Positions 1 to 8,427 of a stretch of 46,254 nucleotides of DNA are shown in pieces. The translations under genes and the position numbers were made by a program. The notes beneath the pieces were generated by a model. That model was not told the DNA's origin. It did no database searches and saw nothing but the letters and a program-made list of their open reading frames with translations. The stretch comes from JACQSU01 sp964359785 (GTDB lineage Archaea > Nanobdellota > Nanobdellia > Woesearchaeales > JAGWAF01), in contig CAYHWL010000003.1 in the NCBI GenBank assembly GCA_964359785.1, forward strand, positions 1-46,254, in the 5' to 3' direction. The number at the start of each line of letters is the position of its first letter. Positions within the stretch are counted from its first letter, which is position 1.

Positions 1-175
1 TAATAAAAAGACTACTATTTAAAACATCCTAAAATTAATGTTATCTACTATAATTCACCCATATGCGCCTGTGTTTTAGCCATGTTTACCACCCTTTTTG
101 TTATCACTCTAAAGTCATGAATAGCAATTTAGTTAATTAAGGTATTAGGTTAGATTTTTTAATAAAAACGTAAGA

Positions 176-182
176 TTAATAA
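176..182 (+). promoter_or_regulatory. TATA box of the tandem Lrp gene
   Basis: TTAATAA is centred 27 nt upstream of the GTG start at 206, in an AT-rich 205-bp leader with no coding sequence. The spacing matches other first genes in this window and points to a leaderless or nearly leaderless transcript. Confidence 0.55.
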
Positions 183-205
183 GGTAAACTCTGTTTTATT
201 AGTAT

Positions 206-1171
206 GTGAAGGACTCCATCGATTTAAAAGACAGAAAGATTCTCTTTGAGCTAGATAAGAACTCTAGGATTGGCCTGCCTGAGCTAGCCAAGAAAGTCAG
301 ACTCTCAAAGGAGGTGGTTTTCTATCGACTGAATAAACTTAGCGCGAACAAGGTAATTTTGAGATTCCACACGGTAGTCGGGTCGTATAAACTAGGCCTG
401 ACAGCATACAAGGTCTATCTTCGACTTTCAGATATAACCAAGGATCAGGAAGACGTATTGGTGCAGGAGCTAATGTCGGACCCAGATGTTTTCTGGATAG
501 GGGTGTCGAAAGGGAGATGGGATCTGATGTTTGGCGTGCTAGCTGCAAATATAGAAGAATTCTTCAAGATACATGACGGGTTGATGGATCGATTCAGTAT
601 ATACGTCCAAGAGAAGGAATTTTCTATCTCAAGGAGATCCTTACAGTTCAATCGGCGATGGTTCTATGATGACAAAAGCGCAGTATCAGTATTTGATTTC
701 GGAGAGAAAGACCCGAAGATAGACCTCGATCCTCAATCGAAGAAAGTCCTTGACATCCTAGCCCAAAACTCAAGGACTAAGATAGTGGATATCGCAAGCA
801 AGAGCGGTTTGTCAAATGATGTAGTAAGTTATACCATCAAGAGGATGGAGAGGGAGGGCATGATCAAGGGATACAAGTGTTTACTCAATCCATCTAAACT
901 AGGGTTTGTGACATGCAAGAGTTTTGTCTATTTCAAGAACATCAATGAAGTGAAGAAAGCGGCATTTGTCGAGTACACCAAGATGATCCCCCAATGCATC
1001 AATATAGTCATCACATTCGCACCATGGGACCTGGAGATTATGTTTGAAGTAGATAACTTTGAGCATTTCTACACCATCATGGAGGACATCAAAGAGAGGT
1101 TCAAAGATATTGTCAAGTTGTATAATGGCCTCTTAATAACCTCTGAACCCAAACAGGTATTCGTGACTTGA
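206..1171 (+). CDS. Tandem-domain Lrp/AsnC-family transcriptional regulator
   Basis: The 321-aa protein looks like two Lrp/AsnC units in one chain. The first helix-turn-helix is at about residues 5-50 (LPELAKKVRLSKEVVFYRLN), followed by a RAM-like effector domain. A second helix-turn-helix lies at about 175-225 (IVDIASKSGLSNDVVSYTIK), followed by a second RAM-like part. Ordinary Lrp proteins are about 150 aa with one unit. Lrp proteins bind DNA as dimers or octamers and sense amino acids or related metabolites; the ligand here is unknown. The start is GTG at 206, because the ATG two bases earlier runs straight into a stop and the TATA box is 27 nt upstream. It lies just before the hydrogenase maturation genes, so control of fermentation genes is possible but is only inferred from position. 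Confidence 0.85.
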   Translation: MKDSIDLKDRKILFELDKNSRIGLPELAKKVRLSKEVVFYRLNKLSANKVILRFHTVVGSYKLGLTAYKVYLRLSDITKDQEDVLVQELMSDPDVFWIGVSKGRWDLMFGVLAANIEEFFKIHDGLMDRFSIYVQEKEFSISRRSLQFNRRWFYDDKSAVSVFDFGEKDPKIDLDPQSKKVLDILAQNSRTKIVDIASKSGLSNDVVSYTIKRMEREGMIKGYKCLLNPSKLGFVTCKSFVYFKNINEVKKAAFVEYTKMIPQCINIVITFAPWDLEIMFEVDNFEHFYTIMEDIKERFKDIVKLYNGLLITSEPKQVFVT

Positions 1172-1252
1172 GCATCTAAAAATCCAATCCTCTTATCCGC
1201 AGGTATCCATGTTATACTGTGATGGACTTTTTGGATGGGCTTGGACACCCTC

Positions 1253-1260
1253 TTTTATAA
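1253..1260 (+). promoter_or_regulatory. TATA box deciding the start of the Cys-cluster gene
   Basis: TTTTATAA is centred at 1256.5, which is 26.5 nt before the ATG at 1283. It falls inside the longer reading frame that could begin at 1235, so it argues for the shorter, leaderless protein. Confidence 0.55.
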
Positions 1261-1282
1261 GGCGGCTAAACAATCATCGTCT

Positions 1283-1813
1283 ATGGGAGATGAAAAGTTC
1301 GATTTCTGCGGTTCATGCACGGACTGTTGCAGGAATTTTGGCGAGAAAGGATTTCCTCTTTATCCTAAGGAATTTAGACGATATGAAGAATTGGCCAAGA
1401 CGCGTGGATTGAGATTCTCGCATACCTTACGTGCTGACATATCAGACTCCAAGACAAATGTCAATATCGTAGAAGAGTATAGGATCACCACACGTCCTTG
1501 TGTATTTTTGGGTGTTGGATGCACTATATATGAAGACAGACCGCTCATATGCCGAGCGTACCCCTATCATATCACTGACACATTGGGATTTGGCACCTGC
1601 CCTAATCTCGATAGATTCAAGGGACAGGCAAAATTCGATCTGATAGACGATCCACAGATGAAAGCGGCACAGTCATGCCTAGATATCGGTAAAGAGAACG
1701 CAAGGAGACTCATGGAACTGCATCACGCAGGTAAGATCGCGCTTGGGCCAGCGATCCCGGACGCTAAGTTTGTGGACATAGATGTTTTCTTGAGACAGTG
1801 GGACAACCCATAA
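1283..1813 (+). CDS. YkgJ-type Cys-cluster (putative metal/Fe-S binding) protein
   Basis: About 176 aa with the cysteine signature of the YkgJ/UPF0153 family: an N-terminal CGSCTDCCRNFG followed by CVFLGVGCTIYEDRPLICR about 70 residues later. Family members are thought to bind zinc or an Fe-S cluster; biochemical function is not established. An in-frame ATG at 1235 would add 16 residues, but a TATA box at 1253-1260 lies between the two starts and sits 26.5 nt before 1283, so I take 1283. The gene is followed after 25 nt by hypA, which has its own TATA box. A role in metal or Fe-S handling for the hydrogenase is plausible from context only. Confidence 0.8.
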   Translation: MGDEKFDFCGSCTDCCRNFGEKGFPLYPKEFRRYEELAKTRGLRFSHTLRADISDSKTNVNIVEEYRITTRPCVFLGVGCTIYEDRPLICRAYPYHITDTLGFGTCPNLDRFKGQAKFDLIDDPQMKAAQSCLDIGKENARRLMELHHAGKIALGPAIPDAKFVDIDVFLRQWDNP

Positions 1814-1817
1814 ATAC
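1809..1817 (+). promoter_or_regulatory. TATA box of hypA
   Basis: CATAAATAC overlaps the stop of the preceding gene and is centred about 26 nt upstream of the hypA ATG at 1839. A leaderless transcript is inferred. Confidence 0.5.
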
Positions 1818-1838
1818 AACTTCTTGGTATAAAGTGTT

Positions 1839-2159
1839 ATGCACGAACTAATGATAGCGCAACATATCATCGAAGAGGCCAAGAAGCAGGGTGATGTGAC
1901 GGGCATATGGATTGAAGTCGGAGAATTAGCGCATGCGCCTGCGGAGGAGTTTGAGCAAGTATTAAGCAGACTCACGGATTGGAAAGTCAAGGTGACACAG
2001 ATAGCGGCCAAGGCCAAATGTTCTTGTGGATTTGAGGGGCCGCCTGTCATACTGCAGAAAGGGCATGATGCCAACCTGTACGAATGTCCAGAATGCAAGG
2101 CAGTGCCGGAATTGACCCAAGGGGATGAGATGGCCATCCGCGAAGTGACCTTGCGGTGA
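1839..2159 (+). CDS. hypA: Hydrogenase nickel-insertion protein HypA
   Basis: The 106-aa protein starts with the HypA hallmark MHE, whose backbone and His2 bind nickel, and has the C-terminal zinc site as KCSCG and ECPEC. HypA works with the GTPase HypB to deliver Ni to the large-subunit precursor of [NiFe] hydrogenase. The first zinc-ligand pair reads C-S-C rather than the common CxxC, and the protein is slightly shorter than typical HypA (about 113 aa). hypC follows after 31 nt with its own TATA box. hypB, hypD, hypE and hypF are not in this window and must lie elsewhere if the hydrogenase is active. Confidence 0.93.
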   Translation: MHELMIAQHIIEEAKKQGDVTGIWIEVGELAHAPAEEFEQVLSRLTDWKVKVTQIAAKAKCSCGFEGPPVILQKGHDANLYECPECKAVPELTQGDEMAIREVTLR

Positions 2160-2160
2160 T

Positions 2161-2168
2161 TTTATTAA
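2161..2168 (+). promoter_or_regulatory. TATA box of the hypC operon
   Basis: TTTATTAA begins two bases after the hypA stop and is centred 26.5 nt upstream of the hypC ATG at 2191. Confidence 0.55.
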
Positions 2169-2190
2169 CCTGAAACGATTTTTAATTATC

Positions 2191-2397
2191 ATGTGCCTTG
2201 GGATACCTGGAAAAGTCGTGAGGATCAAAGGAGATATGGCTTTTGTCGATCATGGGCCCAAGACAGTCGAGTGCAATAACATGCTTGTCGGCGCAAGAGT
2301 GGGTGACTATGTCCTTGTGAGCTCAAGAAATATTGTGCAGACAATATCAGAAGAAGACGCCCTCCGGCGCTTATCAACATGGAAAGAGGCCTTATGA
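2191..2397 (+). CDS. hypC: Hydrogenase assembly chaperone HypC
   Basis: 68 aa starting with the invariant MCLGIPGKV; Cys2 is the residue that in the family binds the Fe(CN)2CO precursor together with HypD and then the large-subunit precursor. The rest fits the small HypC beta barrel (VGDYVLV). It is the first gene of a tightly coupled operon: the next gene begins with ATG inside the hypC stop (ATGA at 2394-2397). The product should act on the HydA precursor encoded about 1 kb downstream on the other strand. Confidence 0.95.
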   Translation: MCLGIPGKVVRIKGDMAFVDHGPKTVECNNMLVGARVGDYVLVSSRNIVQTISEEDALRRLSTWKEAL

Positions 2398-2876
2398 CAC
2401 CTGAAGAGATATTTGTCAGATACTCTTTGTCATGCCTTGAAGACCTCTGCGACACCCTAAAGCAGGTGAGCGAAGAAGAAAAAAAGGACATCCAAATGCG
2501 ATATCACACGCATCTACCGATATCTGAAGAACAGCTGCGAAGGATATTCCCGGCGGCGTTCCGAAGGCTCGCGGAGAGATTCGGCAAGGACTATTGGAAT
2601 ATGGCGAATGTGAGGGAATACTTTGTTCGGTATCATAATGAATATATCGACGCTGGAGACGGCAAGTACTCTTTTGCCGATGACAATATCAAGTATTGGT
2701 GCAAAGTGAGGATCGCCCATGTCGAAGAGGTGATGGGGAACATCGCCGTCTTAAATTATGAAGGCCATGATCCCAAACGCGACCAATCAAGAAGATTCGT
2801 CAATGAGCATAACCTGGACTTGAAGGCAGGAGACAAAGTCACAACGCACTGGAGAAGCATAATAGAGAAACTATGA
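2394..2876 (+). CDS. Unknown protein in the hydrogenase-maturation operon
   Basis: 160 aa, not recognised with confidence. It is translationally coupled to hypC by ATGA at 2394 (an alternative ATG at 2379 would overlap hypC by 19 nt) and to the maturation protease by ATGA at 2873. It is soluble and rich in charged and aromatic residues, with a conserved-looking helical core (RYHNEYIDAGDGKYSFADD) and a C-terminal stretch GDKVTTHWRSIIEKL. The C-terminus, VLNYEG followed by AGDKVTTHW, looks beta-barrel-like and faintly recalls HypC, and I cannot exclude membership in a known hydrogenase-associated DUF family. Position between a chaperone and a protease strongly suggests a hydrogenase assembly role; the exact function is unknown. 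Confidence 0.7.
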   Translation: MTPEEIFVRYSLSCLEDLCDTLKQVSEEEKKDIQMRYHTHLPISEEQLRRIFPAAFRRLAERFGKDYWNMANVREYFVRYHNEYIDAGDGKYSFADDNIKYWCKVRIAHVEEVMGNIAVLNYEGHDPKRDQSRRFVNEHNLDLKAGDKVTTHWRSIIEKL

Positions 2877-3244
2877 GACGAGTCTACTGCTTTGGAAATG
2901 AATTTTTGGAAGAAGACAGCATGGCAAAGAAAGTCGCAGTATCAATTCAAGTCGAAGGATTTGAGTTTGTGCCGTGCGACAATCCAGATGCCCTCTTGGA
3001 TGAGAGTGGCGAGATAATCATCATGGATGTTGTCAAGGGGATACACGAAGTCAAGGTGCTTGATGATATATCGAGGATTGAATCGGGGGCAATATCATCA
3101 TCACATGATTTTGACCTGGGCTTCTTCTTGCGCCTAATGAAAGAGCTTGGCAAGATCGAAAAGATCCAAGTGATCGCCTTACCTATGGATGGGGATGAGG
3201 GGGAGATCTCCAATCAGGTCATGGACTGCCTTAAGAGGATATAA
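2873..3244 (+). CDS. [NiFe] hydrogenase maturation endopeptidase (HycI/HyaD type)
   Basis: 123 aa, shorter than the usual 150-160 aa of peptidase family M52. The N-terminal motif is FGNEFLEEDS, matching the GNxLxxDD/E signature whose acidic residue (Glu14/Asp15) senses nickel. MDVVKG (Asp52) and SSHDF (His78) supply the other two ligand positions. The enzyme clips the C-terminal tail of the Ni-loaded large subunit; the likely substrate is HydA, whose tail follows DPCISCASH. The start overlaps the preceding stop as ATGA. Its stop is only 3 nt from the convergent hydA stop. Confidence 0.85.
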   Translation: MRRVYCFGNEFLEEDSMAKKVAVSIQVEGFEFVPCDNPDALLDESGEIIIMDVVKGIHEVKVLDDISRIESGAISSSHDFDLGFFLRLMKELGKIEKIQVIALPMDGDEGEISNQVMDCLKRI

Positions 3245-3247
3245 TCT

Positions 3248-4501
3248 TTAGAGCCAGTTCACCTTCAAGAAATGCGATGCACAGCTGATGCAAGGATCAT
3301 AAGACCGGATAAGTTTCTCAATGTCTAGGATCATCGCCTCTTTTGATCTTTTTTGTTTGAGGAGGATTGGAAGAAGGAGCTTGATGTCCTCCTCGATAGA
3401 CTGGAGGTTTAGCACTGTGGGGGTGATGATATTTGCGCCAGTGACCAAACCGGCATCGTCTAGGGTGTAATCATGGATTAGCAAGCCCCTTGGAGCTTCA
3501 GTGATTCCCACACCCCTTCCTGCTTTTGGCAAGACCTGGAAGGACTCTGGCAATGGGGTTAGGTTTTCAAGAATATCTATTATCCTGTCGCAAAGATGGA
3601 GCATCTCGATGGCCTGCGCGAGATTGTTGTGATAAGGATTGGCGCACTTTATCGGATACCTATCGGCTTGTGGGCTCAAGGCAGAACGGTTGGTGGATAG
3701 TCTAGCCAGAGCGCCTACAAAGAAAGGCTTCCCGTCATGCAGGGCGATCTTCGCGCTTGAATGGGGAAGTATCCCCTCATTGAAGACTTGCAAGTAGTCT
3801 TGCGAGCTGGTGGTCTTGGAATTGTTGTGCGTGATGCTATCTCCATGAAAAGGGTAATCCCCTTTGATCGCGAAAAAATCTCTTTCCCTCTGGAAGTCGG
3901 GATAGTCTAATCCAACGAACAGCTCCACCGTTTCCACAAACATGGATCTTGCATCCTTGAATCGTCTGTGAAGATCCATCGTCTTCTCTCTTGAAGGCAC
4001 TTTCGAGAATCCGCCAACTATCACGCTGATTGGGTGCACCTCCCTGCCGCTAAAGGCCGAGATGAATTCCTGGCTTAACTTCTTGAGCTCCAATGCCATA
4101 AGAAGCTCTTTCTTATGGTCTTTAGCCATGTCCAGCGCATTCTTGAAACCTAGATAGTCAGGCAGGGCCATGAAGAAAAGGTGCATGATATGACTTTGGA
4201 GCACCTCGCCATATTCCAGGAGCTCTCTTAAGATCTTTGTCTGCTCGCTTGGTGCGCAGCCAAACGCGTCCTCAATCGCCCTTATGCTCGAAAGACAGTG
4301 CGACGCGCTGCAGATACCGCATATCCTTGAGACTAGCGCTGGGACTTCAGTGTATGATCTGCCTTTCACTATATTCTCGAAGAACCTGGCGCCCTCAACC
4401 ACCCTCAAATCGACCTTCTTGATCTCACCATCATCGATCTTGATATCAAGGCTTGCGTGGCCTTCGATCTTGCAGATATGCTTTAACGTGATAGTCGTCA
4501 T
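3248..4501 (-). CDS. hydA: [NiFe] hydrogenase large (alpha, catalytic) subunit
   Basis: 417 aa. All four active-site cysteines are present: the N-terminal RICGICSASHC (Cys61, Cys64) and C-terminal DPCISCASH (Cys404, Cys407). The maturation cut should follow His410, releasing the seven-residue tail FLKVNWL. Subunit set, length and order (hydB-hydG-hydD-hydA) match the cytosolic NAD(P)-linked sulfhydrogenases of Thermococcales (group 3b). I place the start at 4501, where ATG overlaps the hydD stop (ATGA); a start at 4540 would add 13 residues and overlap hydD by 43 nt. The subunit carries the Ni-Fe site where H2 is made or oxidised; here it probably disposes of fermentation electrons as H2. Confidence 0.95.
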   Translation of the reverse strand: MTTITLKHICKIEGHASLDIKIDDGEIKKVDLRVVEGARFFENIVKGRSYTEVPALVSRICGICSASHCLSSIRAIEDAFGCAPSEQTKILRELLEYGEVLQSHIMHLFFMALPDYLGFKNALDMAKDHKKELLMALELKKLSQEFISAFSGREVHPISVIVGGFSKVPSREKTMDLHRRFKDARSMFVETVELFVGLDYPDFQRERDFFAIKGDYPFHGDSITHNNSKTTSSQDYLQVFNEGILPHSSAKIALHDGKPFFVGALARLSTNRSALSPQADRYPIKCANPYHNNLAQAIEMLHLCDRIIDILENLTPLPESFQVLPKAGRGVGITEAPRGLLIHDYTLDDAGLVTGANIITPTVLNLQSIEEDIKLLLPILLKQKRSKEAMILDIEKLIRSYDPCISCASHFLKVNWL

Positions 4502-5274
4502 CTTGGCACCTTCTTCGCCGCAGCGATCCACTTGTCGCAAGCTGGCTCGTATTTGCTAAATAACCTATCGATATCCTGACTTGTGAAACCCTTTGACCGC
4601 AGCAACTCGATGAATTGGGGAAGATTGTCATCTGCCAAGGGGCCTCTGCAACCCGTGCAAGGATAAGCCGCATTTGTACAGATGCTATCACAGCCTTGGT
4701 TTGTCACTGGCCCAAGGCAAGCCTGCCCTTTTTGGAGAAGACACTCATTTTGGTTCAATCTGCATTCATAGCACACCGGCTTCTCAGTCTGTCTAGGAGT
4801 GGCGCCTAGGATGATCTTTTTTAGCACATCAAGTATCTCTGGATGATACACTGGACAGCCATACATGTAGTAATCCACATGGACATACTTGTCCAAAGGT
4901 TCGTTGTCAAGATGCTCTATCTTGCTGTCCTTGCCATAATGAGTCTCTACCAAACGCTCCTTGTCAAAAAAATTATTGATGCTCTGGATGCCGCCATGTG
5001 TCGCGCAGGCTCCGAAGGCTACCAAGAACTTGGTGTTTTTGCGGATTGTCTGGATATCCTTGATCAACTCCTCTCGATCTATCGAGCCTTCTACTAGAGC
5101 GATGTCGAAAGGGCCATTTAGATCGAACCTTTCATTGGCTGGAGGGAAATTGGTGATCTCGAAATGCTTTGTGATATCTAAGATGTCTTTTCCAAGACTC
5201 AAGAATTCCACAAGACAGCCTTCACAGGAAGTGAAGCTGAATATCCCTAGTTTTTTCCTTTTGTCTTGCGCCAT
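4498..5274 (-). CDS. hydD: [NiFe] hydrogenase small (delta) subunit
   Basis: 258 aa. Proximal 4Fe-4S cluster ligands are Cys17 and Cys20 (FTSCEGC), Cys90 (FGACATHGG) and Cys140 (YGCPVYHPE). A second cysteine-rich section, with VCYEC and YPCTGCRGP, can bind the further clusters that pass electrons between the Ni-Fe site and the HydB/HydG module. There is no twin-arginine signal, so the enzyme is cytosolic, as expected for group 3b. The ATG at 5274 directly follows the hydG stop and the stop overlaps the hydA start. Confidence 0.94.
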   Translation of the reverse strand: MAQDKRKKLGIFSFTSCEGCLVEFLSLGKDILDITKHFEITNFPPANERFDLNGPFDIALVEGSIDREELIKDIQTIRKNTKFLVAFGACATHGGIQSINNFFDKERLVETHYGKDSKIEHLDNEPLDKYVHVDYYMYGCPVYHPEILDVLKKIILGATPRQTEKPVCYECRLNQNECLLQKGQACLGPVTNQGCDSICTNAAYPCTGCRGPLADDNLPQFIELLRSKGFTSQDIDRLFSKYEPACDKWIAAAKKVPR

Positions 5275-6048
5275 CTAGTCGTACATCTCCTTTAATTTCG
5301 AATACCGAAATATCGGGCCGTTCTTGCAGACGTAGTCCTCATTTATCCTGCAGTGCCCGCATTTGCCCACACCACACTGCATCTTTCGCTCGAGAGAGAA
5401 AAGGATCCTATCCTCGGGGATGCCTTTTTTTGAGAGGATGCTTACCACTTGGTCTATCATCTTTGGAGGGCCGCAGACAAGGCAATAAGAATCCTTGGCT
5501 ATCATTTCTGTCTTTAGCAAGTCAGTGATAAAACCCACAAAACCTCTCCAATTTTTGTCGGGGGTGTCAAATGAGATGTTCATACTGAAATCTTTCTTGT
5601 AATCTTCGAGCCGTTTCTTGTAAATGAGTTCATTAACACTCTTGAATCCGAAGCAGACCTTCACCTCCTTGAAATCTTTTTTATGACCTTTGACGAATTC
5701 CAACACGCCTGACATCGGCGCCACACCACAACCACCACCTATAAGCACGAGGGGGTGACCTCGCATCTCTTGCAGAGGATAGCCATTGCCAAATGGACCA
5801 CGCAGGAAGATCGGATCACCTACTTTGAGAGTGTGGAGGGCATCTGTGACAGATCCTACTTTGTGTATGGTGAAGTCCACAAACTCTCTTGAATCTGACG
5901 CGACACTGATGGGACATTCCCCTATCCCCAATAGGCCTATCTCGAAGAACTGCCCTGGACTATAGTCTCCCTTGAAGTCCACTCTTAGAGTCTTCACTTC
6001 CTGGGACTCTTGCACGATCTCCAAAATCTTGTGTTTTTTCGGCGTCAT
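5275..6048 (-). CDS. hydG: Hydrogenase gamma subunit, FAD/NAD(P)-binding electron-transfer protein
   Basis: 257 aa of the ferredoxin-NADP reductase fold. An N-terminal FAD domain includes GQFFEIGL and FLRGPFGNG, a NAD(P)-binding domain carries LVLIGGGCGVAPM and CGPPKM, and a C-terminal cysteine set CGVGKCGHC plus a later Cys fits the 2Fe-2S site of dihydroorotate-dehydrogenase electron-transfer subunits. In sulfhydrogenases this subunit exchanges electrons with NAD(P)H. The start codon overlaps the hydB stop (ATGA at 6048-6045). Confidence 0.93.
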   Translation of the reverse strand: MTPKKHKILEIVQESQEVKTLRVDFKGDYSPGQFFEIGLLGIGECPISVASDSREFVDFTIHKVGSVTDALHTLKVGDPIFLRGPFGNGYPLQEMRGHPLVLIGGGCGVAPMSGVLEFVKGHKKDFKEVKVCFGFKSVNELIYKKRLEDYKKDFSMNISFDTPDKNWRGFVGFITDLLKTEMIAKDSYCLVCGPPKMIDQVVSILSKKGIPEDRILFSLERKMQCGVGKCGHCRINEDYVCKNGPIFRYSKLKEMYD

Positions 6049-6983
6049 TTTTTCAGGTCGGTGAGTATCTCAATCAGCTTGATATTGGATGGACAGTTCC
6101 GGGTGCAACGGCCGCAACCCACACACATCCACATACCATACTTCTTCTTGAAATCAGTGAATTTGTGATAGACACGGTACCTCATCCGGTCTGCGATGGA
6201 CTCCCTGAACTCATGCCCCCCAGCTATATCCGAGAAGTCAGGGAATTGACAAGAATCGGCTAACCTGCACCTCTTGCCGCAGTCTGGTCTTTTTATGTTG
6301 ATGATGTCTTTCACTAGAAAGCATGGACAGGTAGGACACGTCAGCGTGCAAGCTCCACAAGCTATGCAAGTCTTGGAATGCTTATCGAAAACCTCCTGAT
6401 TCTTGCCTTCCTTGAACTCCATATCTTTAAGAAAGGTATTCATGACTTTGCGCTCTTTTGGCTCATGCGCGGTCTTCTCCAGATACCGGTTTAGGAGAGC
6501 CTCGCCTTTCTTTGTCCGGATATGGATGATATACCCATCCGTCACCTTGATCAGTTTGGCGTCATGATTGTCATCAAGAAAAAGTTTGTCTACGAATGCT
6601 TCCGCGGGCATATCCTCCTGCGCGAATTCGACTAATACCAGACTCTGCCTGATCTTCCTGTAATTGCGGTCTTCTGGTCCATCTAAAAGTAGCTTGTCAA
6701 GCACTTGAAAGGCTAAAGTGTCTGGGCGAGAGAGAAAGCATAAGGTCTTCTCTGGCGGCTTTGGCAGGGATATCTTGTCTTTTTGGTAAGTAAATAGGGT
6801 CTCCTCCTTGCCAAAGAGAAGCGTATTGACTGGATAGGCAGGCTGTTCAAAGACCATATCTTTTAGGTCTTTGCTGTATTGATACCTAGCGATGTCTCCT
6901 TTTATCGGAGCTATGAGACTCATCGAAGAAGAAAGCTCCTTGACATACTTGGCAAAGTCCTCCTCCTTGAGACTAAAAAACAT
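6045..6983 (-). CDS. hydB: Hydrogenase beta subunit, 4Fe-4S ferredoxin-type
   Basis: 312 aa. Two cluster motifs sit in the C-terminal half: CIACGACTLTCPTC near residue 210 and CVGCGRCTRNCPSN near 290, with extra cysteines between them (CGKRCRLADSC). This is the layout of HydB/AsrA-type subunits, which wire the small subunit to the flavoprotein HydG. The N-terminal 200 residues are less conserved. It is the first gene of the hydBGDA operon; a TATA element at 7005-7012 read on the minus strand lies 25.5 nt from the ATG, so the operon can be transcribed independently of acdA. Confidence 0.92.
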   Translation of the reverse strand: MFFSLKEEDFAKYVKELSSSMSLIAPIKGDIARYQYSKDLKDMVFEQPAYPVNTLLFGKEETLFTYQKDKISLPKPPEKTLCFLSRPDTLAFQVLDKLLLDGPEDRNYRKIRQSLVLVEFAQEDMPAEAFVDKLFLDDNHDAKLIKVTDGYIIHIRTKKGEALLNRYLEKTAHEPKERKVMNTFLKDMEFKEGKNQEVFDKHSKTCIACGACTLTCPTCPCFLVKDIINIKRPDCGKRCRLADSCQFPDFSDIAGGHEFRESIADRMRYRVYHKFTDFKKKYGMWMCVGCGRCTRNCPSNIKLIEILTDLKK

Positions 6984-7004
6984 GCAATGAGAGCGGTTTT
7001 TAGG

Positions 7005-7012
7005 TTTTATAA
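7005..7012 (-). promoter_or_regulatory. TATA box of the hydBGDA operon
   Basis: On the minus strand this reads TTATAAAA, centred 25.5 nt upstream of the hydB ATG at 6983. It lies in the 64-nt gap between acdA and hydB. Confidence 0.55.
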
Positions 7013-7047
7013 TCTCTTCGGCATAGGTAGGGTGAACAAGGAATTGG

Positions 7048-8406
7048 TCAATCTTGATAATCGATCATCGCTTTTATCGCCTTTACCGCTCTTTCTGGGA
7101 AATCAAAACAAGCGATACCTTTGTTGCTTAGCATCTCTCGCAGCCGGTCTGCTAGGTCGGAGCCAGTGGTCACGACCACAATCGGCTTTTGCTTCTTGTT
7201 GTTTTGGACTGCGAGAACGTCAACCACGCTCTGAATATCCACTAGTGGGGTCTGCGGTAGGACGACTACCAGAATCAAATCGATATTCTTGTCAGATTGG
7301 CATGTTTGGATCGCGTCATGGTAACGTCTTGCGGTCGCATCGCCAAGCAAATCGATGGGGTTCTTGACAATCACTTGAGGTGGAAAGACACTGATTAGCC
7401 TCTTTTTTGTCTGCTCACTTGGTTGGGCTAAGGAGAGACCGACACTTGAGACGGCATCAGCTGTGAGGATGCCATAACCGCCGCCATTAGTGATTATCTG
7501 AATATTTGGGCCTTGTGGCCTCACTTCTAGTTTTTCGAAGAGCTTAGTGAAATCGAAAAGCTCTTCTAAGTTTGATGCCGTGACTAGCCCGGCCTGCTTG
7601 AAAGCCCCAAAGTAGACTTGCGCTTCTCCAGCCAGGGAACCCGTGTGGCTTAGGGCAGCTGCGCTGCCGGCTTTTGTGACGCCTCCTTTGATGATGATGA
7701 CAGGCTTAGTCTTTGAGATCCTTTTCGCGGTCTCCAGGAATCGTTTTCCGTCTTTTACTGCTTCGATATAAAGTGCTATCACTTTGGTGCTTGAGTCTTT
7801 TTCCAGGTATTCCAAGAGATCTATCTCATCAATGTCTGTCGCGTTGCCATAACTCACGAACTTCGAGAAACCGTATCCTTCCTTAGCCGCGAGGTCTAAG
7901 ACAGCCGCGCCTAACGCACCAGACTGGCTGATAAAGGAGATGTCACCCTTCTTTGGCCTTCTCACTTTGTCAGCAGGAAGAAATAATGAGTCAAAGTCTA
8001 TGTCCATATTTAGAAGACCAAGGCAGTTAGGGCCGATACAGCGGATCTTGTGCGTTTTGAGCTTGGCTATCAGACGCTGTTCTAACTTGAATTCGCCAAC
8101 CTCCTTGAATCCCGCGCTAACTATGATGACTGATCTTGTGCCTATCTTCTTGACATCATCTAGGATGCCTAGAACTAGGGGAGCTGGCACCACGATCATG
8201 ACCAGATCAACTTTACACGGGATAGCAGTCAAGCTCGGGTAACAAGTCTTCCCAAGGATCTCCTTGGAGTTTGGATTCACAGGAAAAATCTTGCCCTTGT
8301 AAGAACTCAACAGGTTTTTCACGATCACGTGACCGATCTTGCCTTCTTCGTGGGAAGCCCCCACTATGGCTACGCTTTTTGGGACGAAGAAGTCAGCTAG
8401 GGCCAT
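7048..8406 (-). CDS. acdA: Acetyl-CoA synthetase (ADP-forming), alpha subunit
   Basis: 452 aa. It has an N-terminal CoA-binding Rossmann domain (SVAIVGASHEEGKIGHV) and succinyl-CoA-ligase-like domains containing SHTGSLAGE, where the His is the phosphorylated catalytic residue of the family. The enzyme converts acetyl-CoA (or other acyl-CoA), ADP and Pi to acid, CoA and ATP: the substrate-level phosphorylation step of archaeal fermentation. Two starts are possible. ATG at 8421 adds five residues but lies only about 12 nt from the TATA box; ATG at 8406 lies 27.5 nt from it and is preferred. The beta subunit is encoded divergently, from the same TATA box. The hydrogenase operon lies directly downstream. 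Confidence 0.92.
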   Translation of the reverse strand: MALADFFVPKSVAIVGASHEEGKIGHVIVKNLLSSYKGKIFPVNPNSKEILGKTCYPSLTAIPCKVDLVMIVVPAPLVLGILDDVKKIGTRSVIIVSAGFKEVGEFKLEQRLIAKLKTHKIRCIGPNCLGLLNMDIDFDSLFLPADKVRRPKKGDISFISQSGALGAAVLDLAAKEGYGFSKFVSYGNATDIDEIDLLEYLEKDSSTKVIALYIEAVKDGKRFLETAKRISKTKPVIIIKGGVTKAGSAAALSHTGSLAGEAQVYFGAFKQAGLVTASNLEELFDFTKLFEKLEVRPQGPNIQIITNGGGYGILTADAVSSVGLSLAQPSEQTKKRLISVFPPQVIVKNPIDLLGDATARRYHDAIQTCQSDKNIDLILVVVLPQTPLVDIQSVVDVLAVQNNKKQKPIVVVTTGSDLADRLREMLSNKGIACFDFPERAVKAIKAMIDYQD

Positions 8407-8427
8407 CCCAAGAATCTTCATATCTCA

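Noticed and set aside
5283..5302. Many open frames antisense to the hydrogenase, uvrA and ileS genes
   Set aside because: They mirror the codon pattern of strong genes on the other strand and lack promoters, motifs or sensible operon spacing.
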